The translations under genes were made by a program, and so were the position numbers. 64,000 nucleotides of DNA, taken from Schistocerca nitens. Lineage: Eukaryota > Arthropoda > Insecta > Orthoptera > Acrididae. The DNA lies in the NCBI RefSeq assembly GCF_023898315.1, contig NC_064614.1, positions 502,278,109 through 502,342,108 on the forward strand. The letters run 5' to 3'. Shown here in pieces: positions 34,906 to 44,984 of this stretch (positions within the stretch are counted from its first letter, which is position 1; each line of letters starts with the position of its first letter). The notes beneath the pieces are model-generated. The model was given only the letters and a program-made list of their open reading frames with translations, had not been told where the DNA came from and did not search any database.

Positions 34906-35990
34906 TTTACCATTTTCCAAATAGTCAGTCAAGATTATAGCTTTCATTTTTTCCTTCTGATTCCTTGGTGGTCTTTCACCTCCACATTCACCAACTACCT
35001 TGTCAGTAAATCTACTGACAAGGCTTAATCTGAAACCACATAAGAAATCAGACGACCTTTGAATTACGCTTCATTTTTGATGAACACAATTTTGAAATAT
35101 TTTTATGAGTTGTTTTGGCCTGGAGTGAACGAATACTGACCAGTTGTGCAGACAGCCTCTTCATATGGGGAACTTTATTGAATATCCTGTGTACTATTTC
35201 ATACTAGTGGCGCATCTCCGCAGCTGTGTGGCCAGCGTAGACGGCTGCCATGCGGAAAATTCGATTGCAGTTTTCTGTATTGCCGGGAGGGGGGACTTTT
35301 CTTCGGTAGGAGGACTGGACCGGGGTCCAGTCAGGCTCATGATGACAACTGAGGAACTACTTGAATGAAAAGTAGAGTCTCCTAGACCTGAAATGCTGAT
35401 AACAGCCGGGAGCCCACGCCCTGCGCGTCGCACCCAATGACACGATTGGCAAAGGGCAACACAGTGGTCGGCCTGTCCCGGTGGGTCATCTATAATCAGA
35501 GCGGTGGAGCTTTCCTTTTCATATGAATTTACTACATGCTAAAATATACCAATACTACGAGGTTCTTTCAGGATAACACGTATTTTATCGTACATTACTT
35601 GAGGAGAAATCTCAACCGCGCTTAAGGAACCTTCCAATCGACAGTTTTCATGTAACAACTTTTCAATTCATTTATCCAGTAACTGGACGGTCTTGAGAGC
35701 TGGTGAATTCCCTATGAATCTTCTTAGGGCCATTATGTATATTTAGTGCAGTTGACGTTTTTAAATAAAATTTTAATATTACTGAACGATATTGATGTTT
35801 ACTCACAATGCCGAACTACTGACCAGTGCATATGACAGAAAGCTTGAACAAAGCCATTACATGAATCACTTGATAGACAATATTTATTGTTTTTCTGCGG
35901 AAGACTTCCCGATTTATCAGTCTATCATTGTGTCAACAAAATATCATAAATTTCACACTTATGCCACTTCTATTCACTTAAAATTTTACA
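34906..35990. other. Mostly unrecognised; possible old repeat at 35,270-35,480
   Basis: The plus strand at 35,310-35,440 (gactgga..caactgaggaactacttgaatgaaaagtag..aacagccgggag) resembles, from memory, an abundant orthopteran repeat tail, but I cannot set its boundaries. The rest is AT-rich and unannotated. Confidence 0.3.
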
Positions 35991-35992
35991 TA

Positions 35993-37414
35993 CACTCCTG
36001 GAAATGGAAAAAAGAACACATTGACACCGGTGTGTCAGACCCACCATACTTGCTCCGGACACTGCGAGAGGGCTGTACAAGCAATGATCACACGCACGGC
36101 ACAGCGGACACACCAGGAACCGCGGTGTTGGCCGTCGAATGGCGCTAGCTGCGCAGCATTTGTGCACCGCCGCCGTCAGTGTTAGCCAGTTTGCCGTGGC
36201 ATAAGGAGCTCCATCGCAGTCTTTAACACTGGTAGAATGCCGCGACAGCGTGGACGTGAACCGTATGTGCAGTTGACGGACTTTGAGCGAGGGCGTATAG
36301 TGGGCATGCAGGAGACCGGGTGGACGTACCGCCGAATTGCTCAACACGTGGGGCGTGAGGTCTCCACAGTACATCGATGTTGTCGCCAGTGGTCGGCGGA
36401 AGGTGCACGTGCCCGTCGACCTGGGACCGGACTGCAGCGACGCACGGATGCACGCCAAGACCGTAGGATCCTACGCAGTGCCGTAGGGGACCGCACCGCC
36501 ACTTCCCAGCAAATTAGGGACACTGTTGCTCCTGGGGTATCGGCAAGGACCATTCGCAACCGTCTCCATGAAGCTGGGCTACGGTCCCGCACACCGTTAG
36601 GCCGTCTTCCGCTCACGCCCCAACATCGTGCAGCCCGCCTCCAGTGGTGTCGCGACAGGCGTGAATGGAGGGACGAATGGAGACGTGTCGTCTTCAGCGA
36701 TGAGAGTCGCTTCTGCCTTGGTGCCAATGATGGTCGTATGCGTGTTTGGCGCCGTGCAGGTGAGCGCCACAATCAGGACTGCATACGACCGAGGCACACA
36801 GGGCCAACACCCGGCATCATGGTGTGGGGAGCGATCTCCTACACTGGCCGTACACCACTGGTGATCGTCGAGGGGACACTGAATAGTGCACGGTACATCC
36901 AAACCGTCATCGAACCCATCGTTCTACCATTCCTAGACCGGCAAGGGAACTTGCTGTTCCAACAGGACAATGCACGTCCGCATGTATCCCGTGCCACCCA
37001 ACGTGCTCTAGAAGGTGTAAGTCAACTACCCTGGCCAGCAAGATCTCCGGATCTGTCCCCCATTGAGCATGTTTGGGACTGGATGAAGCGTCGTCTCACG
37101 CGGTCTGCACGTCCAGCACGAACGCTGGTCCAACTGAGGCGCCAGGTGGAAATGGCATGGCAAGCCGTTCCACAGGACTACATCCAGCATCTCTACGATC
37201 GTCTCCATGGGAGAATAGCAGCCTGCATTGCTGCGAAAGGTTGATATACACTGTACTAGTGCCGACATTGTGCATGCTCTGTTGCCTGTGTCTATGTGCC
37301 TGTGGTTCTGTCAGTGTGATCATGTGATGTATCTGACCCCAGGAATGTGTCAATAAAGTTTCCCCTTCCTGGGACAATGAATTCACGGTGTTCTTATTTC
37401 AATTTCCAGGAGTG
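35993..37414 (+). mobile_element. Tc1-like DNA transposon D, twin of C
   Basis: 1,422 bp, identical in length to C. The same terminal repeats (cactcctggaaatggaaa .. ccaggagtg) and TA at both sides (35,991-35,992 and 37,415-37,416). The right flank is the 3' part of an S1 SINE; the left flank is unrelated AT-rich DNA, so the two sides do not rebuild one target. Confidence 0.95.
36237..37244 (+). CDS. Tc1-like transposase, intact 335-residue frame (element D)
   Basis: Same protein as in element C, starting MPRQRGRE at the atg of 36,237. FERGRIVGMQETGWTYRRIA and GREVSTVHRCC form the helix-turn-helix. FSDESRF, FQQDNARPH and PIEHVWD carry the DDE triad, all present. Compared with C I count eight amino-acid differences over the shared 335 residues, and an early tga in place of Gly-336, which removes only the last five residues (GYTLY). 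Promoter and regulation are not visible. Whether either copy is active is unknown. Confidence 0.88.
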   Translation: MPRQRGREPYVQLTDFERGRIVGMQETGWTYRRIAQHVGREVSTVHRCCRQWSAEGARARRPGTGLQRRTDARQDRRILRSAVGDRTATSQQIRDTVAPGVSARTIRNRLHEAGLRSRTPLGRLPLTPQHRAARLQWCRDRREWRDEWRRVVFSDESRFCLGANDGRMRVWRRAGERHNQDCIRPRHTGPTPGIMVWGAISYTGRTPLVIVEGTLNSARYIQTVIEPIVLPFLDRQGNLLFQQDNARPHVSRATQRALEGVSQLPWPARSPDLSPIEHVWDWMKRRLTRSARPARTLVQLRRQVEMAWQAVPQDYIQHLYDRLHGRIAACIAAKG

Positions 37415-37416
37415 TA

Positions 37417-37481
37417 GTTCTAAGTTCTAGGGGACTGATGACCATAGCTGTTAAGTCCCATAGTGCTCAGAGCCATTTTAA
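37417..37481 (+). repeat. S1 SINE 3' part
   Basis: gttctaagttctaggggactgatgacc..agtcccatagtgctcagagccattt begins directly at the TA next to element D. The 5' half is not found on the other side of D. Confidence 0.85.
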
Positions 37482-38351
37482 TCTCCGGGCCGTGCCTTAA
37501 CGAGGAACAACACTACAATGCATCGTAACTGCTTACTGACTGACACACATTGTCTTTCCCCGTTCTCTCAATTGCATCTTGTTCCGGGGAGAGCCCATTT
37601 TAGCGTTATAGTTACGCTAACCTCGGGCAGTGTGACATCCAACTTCCTGTGCACGACTGCGAAACTTCTGACATGCTCCCGCACTTTCATTCATTTCCAT
37701 CGAGTAATTAATACATTACGTTAGTTTATCTATCTCTTCCTTAAGCTCTGCAGCGCAGTTTATATGAATCATATTCCACAGATTCCAATGACTTGACAAC
37801 AAGGGATGTGGAAAGAAGCCCTAGATGTACAATTTTTATAAGTGAAATTCGATAGCAAGTTTTAAAGCTGACAAATATTTTAATATGAGTTACGCTATAA
37901 TGAGAAATACGGCATCAAAATTTGTCATTTCACATTAGTTTTGAGAATCCTTGTGAAGAAAATCTTTCACGAAGTACAAGGTGTTGGTCAACGGAACATT
38001 CTTTTCACACATTTTTAAAGTCATCTCTCTTACTCTCAACACATGCTGTGAAAAGTTTTTGAACAGATGAATTTAGCTCCTTGCTGAACAAACGTTAGGA
38101 TGAACATCTCAAATGTCGACTACCAGAATTATTTTTTGCTATTGGTCCATATTGTAAATACAGGGGAAGCTGGAAACCGATAAGTATTGCAAGACACATT
38201 CCTATTTCACTTTGAAAATAACATTTTTTAGGCGAATGAAATCGCATCAGTTAAAAAAACAATTAAATGCGAAGTTATTGATCCTGCCTCCCTCTGTAAT
38301 ATTATCAGCCAGGCGAAATTAGGAATTGTGTGTATTGTGGTTGGTTCAAAT
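37482..38351. other. No recognisable feature
   Basis: AT-rich DNA without coding or repeat signatures that I recognise. Confidence 0.35.
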
Positions 38352-38562
38352 GGTTCAAATGGCTCTGAGCACTATGGGACTCAACTGCTGTGGTCATAAG
38401 TCCCCTAGAACTTAGAACTACTTAAACCTAACTAACCTAAGGACAGCACACAACACCCAGCCATCACGAGGCAGAGAAAATCCCTGACCCCGCCGGGAAT
38501 CGAACCCGGGAACCCGGGCGTGGGAAGCGAGAACGCTACCGCACGACCACGAGATGCGGGCA
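38352..38562 (-). repeat. S1-tail SINE with a third tRNA head
   Basis: The minus-strand tail is the standard S1 tail, but the head reads gcccgcatctcgtggtcgtg with B box gggttcgattcc, unlike typical S1. A perfect 13-bp target-site duplication, tgtgtgtattgtg, lies at 38,327-38,339 and 38,563-38,575. Confidence 0.92.
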
Positions 38563-38575
38563 TGTGTGTATTGTG

Positions 38576-39759
38576 TGGTAGAAATCTATTGCAGTCACCA
38601 AATAAATTTGGCGCTCAACATAAAGATAGCAGGAAGTGAACCACCTACTATCGAAAGTAGGTGCTTTATTGAGGTGGTGTAGTCGCATGCAACAACTGTC
38701 TTGTCACAGGGCAAACTGTGTAACACGCCTGGGGGTACAAATGGGGGTGGGGGACCCTTACACTGTTTTCTCTTGCCACTCCTCTTGACCGTGCGCCCTG
38801 TCCACACCACGTACCTGATAATACCGCGGCGGTCGTATTGTTCTGCTCCACACTGCTGCTGGATTGCCTGAAATTATCTATCGAAAAATGCAAGCGAGTT
38901 TAGGGGAGCCACTCAACGTTAAACACAACACTGTTCTACGTCTGGTATGAACAACTATATTCTGAGACGATAAAAGAAAATCGCAGGTTGCACTGTTTAC
39001 ATTCTAATTCATAAGTGTTACCCCAATTAATAGATGATTAACAGTTCACAATATCACTCAGACAAGCGTACGCGTAACCGACACGACGCGGGTGATTGTT
39101 GATGATGCGGAAGCCGAATGATCGAACGAGAGTTCTTACGCTCGTCATGCATACACAGATATTTGGTACCAGTCCTCCTTGACACTAATAATGATACAGC
39201 ACTGTTAGTAAAGTTAATTTTTCAGTTCTCAGTTCTCACTTGTACGAGCGTGCGCGTAACCGCCGCGGCGCGGCTGATTGTTGATGATGCGGATCGCGAT
39301 GACCGAACGCACGCTCTCACGCTCGCTACAAGACACTGGCACTTAAATGCTCTCTTTTGTGGTAAATGGTATTACTGATTCACATTAGTTCATTCTGAGA
39401 GTCCAAACACGGCGAGAATGATTGACGCTGCGCGACACGCAACGAGAGGATATACAAATACGTTATTAGCGGCACTGCTCATTTTAAATTACATCATTAA
39501 GCACTTTCCTCTGAATCACTTTCATATTCTGTCACTTTACTGTAATAGCACTTGTAGCAACGCTTCAATTTCCATACTAACAATGCCTATTACATGCAGA
39601 GCTACCCACAACACAATATAACAGTTCCGTGTCCCGCGCTCGACTCTCTACAGACGCGGCTGCCCGCAAAGATACTCTACAACTAAGCCAGCGATATGAC
39701 AATACGCTTACAACTGAACTACAACAAAAATAATGTTGCCAATGCAATATATAGAGGCT
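38576..39759. other. No gene; contains a roughly 90-bp direct repeat
   Basis: Segments near 39,065-39,155 and 39,245-39,333 share cgcgtaaccg.c.cg.cgcgg.tgattgttgatgatgcgga and later gaacg..ag..ctcacgctcg, offset about 182 bp. A short hairpin (cacctact/agtaggtg) lies near 38,643-38,663. The origin is unknown. Confidence 0.5.
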
Positions 39760-39809
39760 GACCCAGAAATGTTGCGACAAACTTCGAGGGGTTGTAAATG
39801 GTGCCTTGA

Positions 39810-40040
39810 TTGGTTGTTTCGGGGAAGGAGACCAGACAGCGAGGTCATCGGTCTCATCGGATTAGGGAAGGACGGGGAAGGAAGTCGGCCGTGCCCTTTG
39901 AAAGGAACCATCCCGGCATTTGCCTGGAGCGATTTAGGGAAATCACGGAAAACCTAAATCAGGATGGCCGGACGCGGGATTGAACCGTCGTCCTCCCGAA
40001 TGCGAGTCCAGTGTCTAACCACTGCGCCACCTCGCTCGGT
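39810..40040 (-). repeat. SINE family S4, full length
   Basis: Minus strand. The head in reverse complement is ccgagcgaggtggcgcagtg with a B-box-like acggttcaatcc. The body includes gatttaggttttccgtgatt and the tail ccgaaacaacc. A perfect 12-bp target-site duplication, atggtgccttga, lies at 39,798-39,809 and 40,041-40,052. It sits in the left arm of the fold-back element. Confidence 0.92.
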
Positions 40041-40904
40041 ATGGTGCCTTGAGCAACAAATCGAGTGTAGGAATTGGTGTATGAAAATGTCATCCAAAGA
40101 CGATACAGAGCGTCGGCATTGTAATCGTCGGCGCCTAACACTAGGCCATCCGTTCAGCAGCAAAAACGTGACTTCGTACCCTGACGGACCGTAGGCGGAA
40201 TGTCTCGCAAAGTCGTCTGTTATTCTGTGACTGCGACTGATTGCCACGAAAGCCAATGGAGAAGATGGAGCTAGCTGCTGCATATACAGGCTCTGTTACA
40301 TTGGAGGATGACGGTTTTGGACACAGGTTCCATCTACAGTTTATTTTTCTCCTGGAACACTCTAAAATCTCCAACGAGTTTGGTATACAGGAGCAGAATA
40401 AACTGAAGATGGACACCCGTGTCCGAAACAGTCATCCACAAACCCAACAGAATACTGCATTCATAGGTGACAAGCAATGGCTGTGTAAGCAGCAGCTAGC
40501 CCCATCTTCTCGACTGGCGATTGTGGAAATCAATCGCGATCACTGAATAACAAACTACTTCGCGAGACGTTCCAGCTGTTAGTGTACAAAGTCACGTTTG
40601 CTGCCGAAGGGGTAGCATGGTGGCAGGCGCCAGGTTGAGGCCTAGAACTTCAACGCCCTGTAGTGTAGTTGGATGTACACTCATGCTCATAAATTAAGGA
40701 TAATGCTGATACGTGGTGAGACAACGCTCTGGTGGGTGATTTGTGGGTTTAAATCATCTCAGGGTATGGCCATGCGGTGCATTTGACCTGTGGTCGCGCA
40801 CGGTGGCGCTGGCAGCAGAGGTTTGCTGGCGCATGTCAGAGTACGGTGGAGAGAGTAAATGTGCAGACGTTTTCAGACGTGTTAATGGTAACTGTGGGTT
40901 GAAA

Positions 40905-42077
40905 ATGGCTCAAAAAACACATATTCATGATTTTATGAGGGGTGTAATACTAGGGCGACTGGAGGCTTGTCAAACACAGCACGTCGTAGCACGGGCCCTT
41001 CGTGTGCCACAAAGTGTGATCTCAATATTATGGCAACGATTTCAGCAGACAGGAAACATGTCCAAGCGCTACAGTACGGGTCGTCCACAGTGTACAACAT
41101 CACAAGAAGACCGATATCTCACCATCAGTGCCCGCAGACGGCCTCGGAGTGCTGCAGGTAGCCTTGATCGGGATCTTACCGCAGCCACTGGAGCAGTTGT
41201 CTCCAAACACACAGTCTACAGACGACTGAACAGACATGGTTTATTCGCCTGGAGATCTGAAAGCCGGCCGCGGTGGCCGTGCGGTTCTGGCGCTGCAGTC
41301 CGGAACCGCGGGACTGCTACGGTCGCATGTTCGAATCCTGCCTCGGGCATGGGTGTGTGTGATGTCCTTAGGTTAGTTAGGTTTAAGTAGTTCTAAGTTC
41401 TAGGGCACTGATGACCTAAGATGTTGAGTCCCATAGTGCTCAGAGCCATTTGAACCATTTTTGATCTGAAAGGTGCATTCCACTGACCCATGGTCACAGA
41501 AGAGCCCGTGAAGCCTGGTGTCAAGAACATAGTACATGGTCATTGGAACAGTGGTCCCAGGTTATGTTCACAGACGAATCCAGGTACAGTGTGAACAGTG
41601 ATTCTCGCCGCGTTTCCATCTGGCGTGAACTAGGAACCAGATACCAATCCCTTAATGTCCTGAAAGGGACTTGTATGGAGGTCGTGGTTTGATGGTGTGG
41701 GGTGGTTTTATGATTCGTGCACGTACACCCCTGCATGTCTTTGACAGAGGAACTGTAACAGGTCAGGTGTATCGGGATGACATTTTGCACCAGTATGTCC
41801 ACCTTTTCAGGGGTGCAGTGGATCCCACCTTCCTGCTGATGGATGACAATGCACGGCCCCACCGAGCTGCCATCGAGATATCAGGCGAATGGAGTGGCCT
41901 GCCTGTTCTCTAGACCTAAACCCCACAGAGCACGTCTGGGACGCTCTCGGTCGACGTATCGCTGCACGTCTTCAAACCCCTACGACACTTCAGGAGCTCC
42001 GACAGTCACTGGTGCAAGAATGGGAGGCTATACCCCAGCAGCTGCCATTGTGCGGTCTGTGTACGTGTGCATGGTGA
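40905..42077 (+). pseudogene. Tc1-like transposase pseudogene (element E)
   Basis: It starts MAQKTHIHDFMRGVILGRLE at 40,905. The helix-turn-helix has VARALRVPQSVISILWQRF, followed by RQCTTSQEDRY-like and TVYRRLNRHGLF regions. The SINE enters after WRSE. The core has VMFTDESRYSV, then, after a frameshift, GLMVWGGFM and LLMDDNARPHRAA, then, after a second frameshift, MEWPACSLDLNPTEHVWDAL. The DDE residues are all still readable, so decay is recent and mostly by small indels. It ends at the stop at 42,075-42,077. Confidence 0.85.
41264..41462 (+). repeat. S1 SINE nested in Tc1-like element E
   Basis: Full-length plus-strand S1 with the ccggccgcggtggccgtgcg head and T-rich end. A perfect 10-bp duplication, gatctgaaag, lies at 41,254-41,263 and 41,463-41,472. 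It is the innermost layer of this nest. Confidence 0.94.
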
Positions 42078-42571
42078 TCATGTCCCATATTGATGTCGGC
42101 GTACATGCGCAGGAAACAGTGGCGTTTTGTAGCACATGTGTTTTGGGACGGTTTTCACATCTTTTCACCAATAACGTGGACTTACAGATCTGTGTCGTGT
42201 GTGTTCCCTATGTGCCTATGCTATTAGCGCCAGTTTTGTGTAGTGCCACGTTGTGTGGCACCACATTCTGAAATTATCCTTAATTTATGAGCATGAGTGT
42301 AGTTTCCGGACACGGGTTCCTGTCCTCGATTTGTTGCTCAAGACACCCTCTACTAAACCTGGAAGTTCGTCGCAACATTTCTGGGACACTGCGAATACAA
42401 GAATACTCAACTTTAGAGTGATAATGGTGATGATGATGTGAAGATGTGTCACTGATCTTAAAATTCTGAACACTGCTCTAAACGTAACTCAGTGACCTTA
42501 ACTAATTAATGTAATAGTATTTACAGTGTGGCTCTGTTGTTGTTGTTGACTGTCACTAAGTAAAAAAAAAT

Positions 42572-42682
42572 GGTTCAAATGGCTCTGAGCACTATGGGAC
42601 TTAACATCTATGGTCATCAGTCCCCTAGAACTGAGAACCACTTAAACCTAACTAACTTAAGGACATCACACAACACCCAGTG
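42572..42682 (-). repeat. S1 SINE, 5'-truncated (head missing)
   Basis: Only the tail part of S1 is present, up to cacacaacacccag. A perfect 11-bp duplication, tgtcactaagt, at 42,551-42,561 and 42,683-42,693 shows that truncation happened at insertion. Confidence 0.9.
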
Positions 42683-42693
42683 TGTCACTAAGT

Positions 42694-44049
42694 CGTTCCT
42701 CTGTCAGTAACGCACATAGCGAGACTCGGCGGTTACCATGACACTGTGCAACGACTGCAGCAACGTGGCAGTTGTCCAATGACTGATGAATAACTGGTGG
42801 CTACTAATGGCAGCTGGTAAATGTGCGATGGTAACTGCTGAGTGAAGCTGTGCATCTACTTTTATCGGCTGTTGGCGCATGAATGTTCGTTTGCGAACTA
42901 CTCGTATTTGTCTGATGTCAGAAGGAAGTAGGATGTAGTCCCTGGTTATCAGTGTCCTCTGAGGCGTCAGAGCGGAACTGTGGCGAATGCGTAGGACTAC
43001 CTGTATGACTTACGGCGCGGGCAATGTATGATCCCTGTTAGATGCGCTATATTTGGCGCTGAATCGTAACGACGTGGCGCTACGCTCGAGACTGGCCCTG
43101 CCGTGCGTCGGTTTGTACGTGATTTTCCCCTCACAAAGTGTACCGTATATTTCCGGTGTGTAAATAGTCAGTGTGTAAAATCAAAATAAGTGGATCTTCG
43201 ACTGGTGTTCCACAAAGGACGAAGACGTTCTATCTACTCAATAACAGATCGCTCAGGATCCGTCCTGAATGCTGAAATCCTGTAATGAATCCAGGGAGAG
43301 CTCATTTCGTGCATACCTCATTTTGTTCCTGGAAAATGATCGTGGTGGCAGGGGATGGGGCAAGGAGGTGGGCGAACGCAACCACACCAGCAGCGGACGT
43401 GCAGCTGACTGTTGTCTCCGTTTCCAGTTGAAAGCTTGTGAGCAGCTTTCCAGTTGTGTTAGGAAGCTATTGTAGATATCAATGCAGTAATTAACAAGTT
43501 GTGTTTCCCAATCTACTGCCAGCACGGATTTTCCCAGATCTTGTCTCTTTTAACTGCAGTTACTTCATTTTGTCTTTTTTGTCTAAAGTAGTCTGAAATA
43601 GCTGACCTTGCCACTTTAAATATTTTCTAAGCTTTCATTGTTCTAAGTCTTTCATTCTGAACCGCGTGAGATACAGCTTGGAGATTTGAGGTGGACAATG
43701 TCTGCCTTGTCTCTTATCATTCTGTGTCTTATCGATTAATGTTGTACTGAACTCATGAGGTTGAGATAAAACAATGGAAAAATTGAAGGGTAAGTAGACA
43801 CATGATCTATGATACGAATGTTCCTAATGCATTTTATAAGCGATATTAGACAAAGTTTCATGGGCAGTGTTACCCATACAGATCAGTTGGTAAATTCACC
43901 CAAAAAAAGAAGTTCGAAGCAATTATTATTTTTTTTTGCCAAATAAGTTCACAGGACAAGGTATCAGTCACCCCCTGCCCACAAGAGCGTACTGGTTTGT
44001 TTGGAGCGGCGTAGATGGTGTAGAACTGAGACCAAGCGATCATGTGCCC
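42694..44049. other. No recognisable feature
   Basis: No coding homology or repeat ends were recognised. Confidence 0.35.
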
Positions 44050-44980
44050 CTCCACAGATGATGTAAGTCATGGCAGTGAAGTGGTGTGGATGTGACAGTG
44101 AGGTATAAGGAATAAGCACAACAAGATGGATCGCTGTGAAACGTGACAGACTCGCAGTAAGGAGCTATCATTTTCGGAGGTGCCAGTGTCCACCATGAAT
44201 GAAGCTGCTCGATTTCTGTATGTAGCAACGCGGACCGCCCTAGGAATGGTACACCACTAGCAGCCTTGTAATATGGCACTGGGACGGTGGTCGTTAAGAG
44301 ATGCTAACCGACAGGCTAATACGAGTGCCATGACAATCAATTTAAAACCCGACACTAATAGTTGCTATCATTCAATGCAGGACAACACCAACCTTTTTCC
44401 GAGGGAACGTTGCGCAGGGAACTGCATGCAAGGAATATTTGGAGTAGCAGACTGGATGCGTGGTCTGATGTTCGTGATTTTCCCTCTTCTCGAAGGATAC
44501 AAGGCTTGGAATCACCAACGGCCACATGTGTGCGGAGAATGTAGTTCAGTCTGGAGGTCGTTCTGTAGTGTTTTAAGGTTTTTTCGTGCCAGTACTTGGG
44601 CTCACTCATTTAGGGTACCATGAAGATTGACCAGGAAGTTTATTTCAGCATTCTCGGGGAGAAAGTGAGGTTCATTTTGATACATCTTCATGATGAGTAT
44701 GCTGAGGCACTCTAGTCTTTCAATGAGATAACAGTCGTGTTCACAGGGCTGCAGGCTTACGTTTCCTGGTTTGACGGACTCCCAAGCATTCTCTCGCACT
44801 CGACTGGCCCACTAATTTACGGTATCTTAACCTCATGAAAAATATCTGCCACTATTTTGGAACAGCGAGTGAAACGTACTAATCAGTACCCGTGAAAGCA
44901 GGTAGCTCTACCGGATGTAGCCATCAATGATAGCTGGATATAGCATAGCTGAGTCTACAGGCACACAGTGCTCTCTGTGG
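44050..44980 (+). pseudogene. Tc1-like transposase remnant (K)
   Basis: LRRELHARNIWSSR (about 44,412-44,453), VQSGGRSVVF with a stop in place of W (about 44,547-44,580), LGLTHLGYHED, FQ*DNSRVHRAAGLRFLV (the family FQQDNSPVHRAA, about 44,717-44,770) and a LDWPTN..LNLMKNICHYF region (about 44,796-44,860), all in the order of a Tc1-type core. It runs directly into the R1-like LINE. Confidence 0.65.
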
Positions 44981-44984
44981 CCCG

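Larger units (their letters stand above)
40678..42299 (+). mobile_element. Tc1-like DNA transposon E
   Basis: Inverted ends cactcatgctcataaattaa and ttaatttatgagcatgagtg, with TA at 40,676-40,677 and 42,300-42,301. 1,622 bp including a 199-bp SINE and its 10-bp duplication, about 1,413 bp before. It is inserted in the right arm of the fold-back element. Confidence 0.95.
39760..42387. mobile_element. Fold-back (long-TIR) non-autonomous DNA element, split by nested elements
   Basis: The left arm starts gacccagaaatgttgcgac (39,760) and the right arm ends gtcgcaacatttctgggac (42,387). Inverted similarity continues inward through gagcaacaaatcgag and its complement, aaacgtgactt.gta and its complement, and gtctcgc.aag..ttattc..gatggagctagctgctgc (left, about 40,202-40,282) against its complement at about 40,487-40,575. 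After removing the SINE and the Tc1 element, about 760 bp remain: two arms of roughly 280-300 bp around about 200 bp. No coding capacity. Confidence 0.8.

Noticed and set aside
39118-39378. 86-residue frame overlapping the direct repeat
   Set aside because: The two repeat copies are not kept in the same reading frame in a way that suggests coding.
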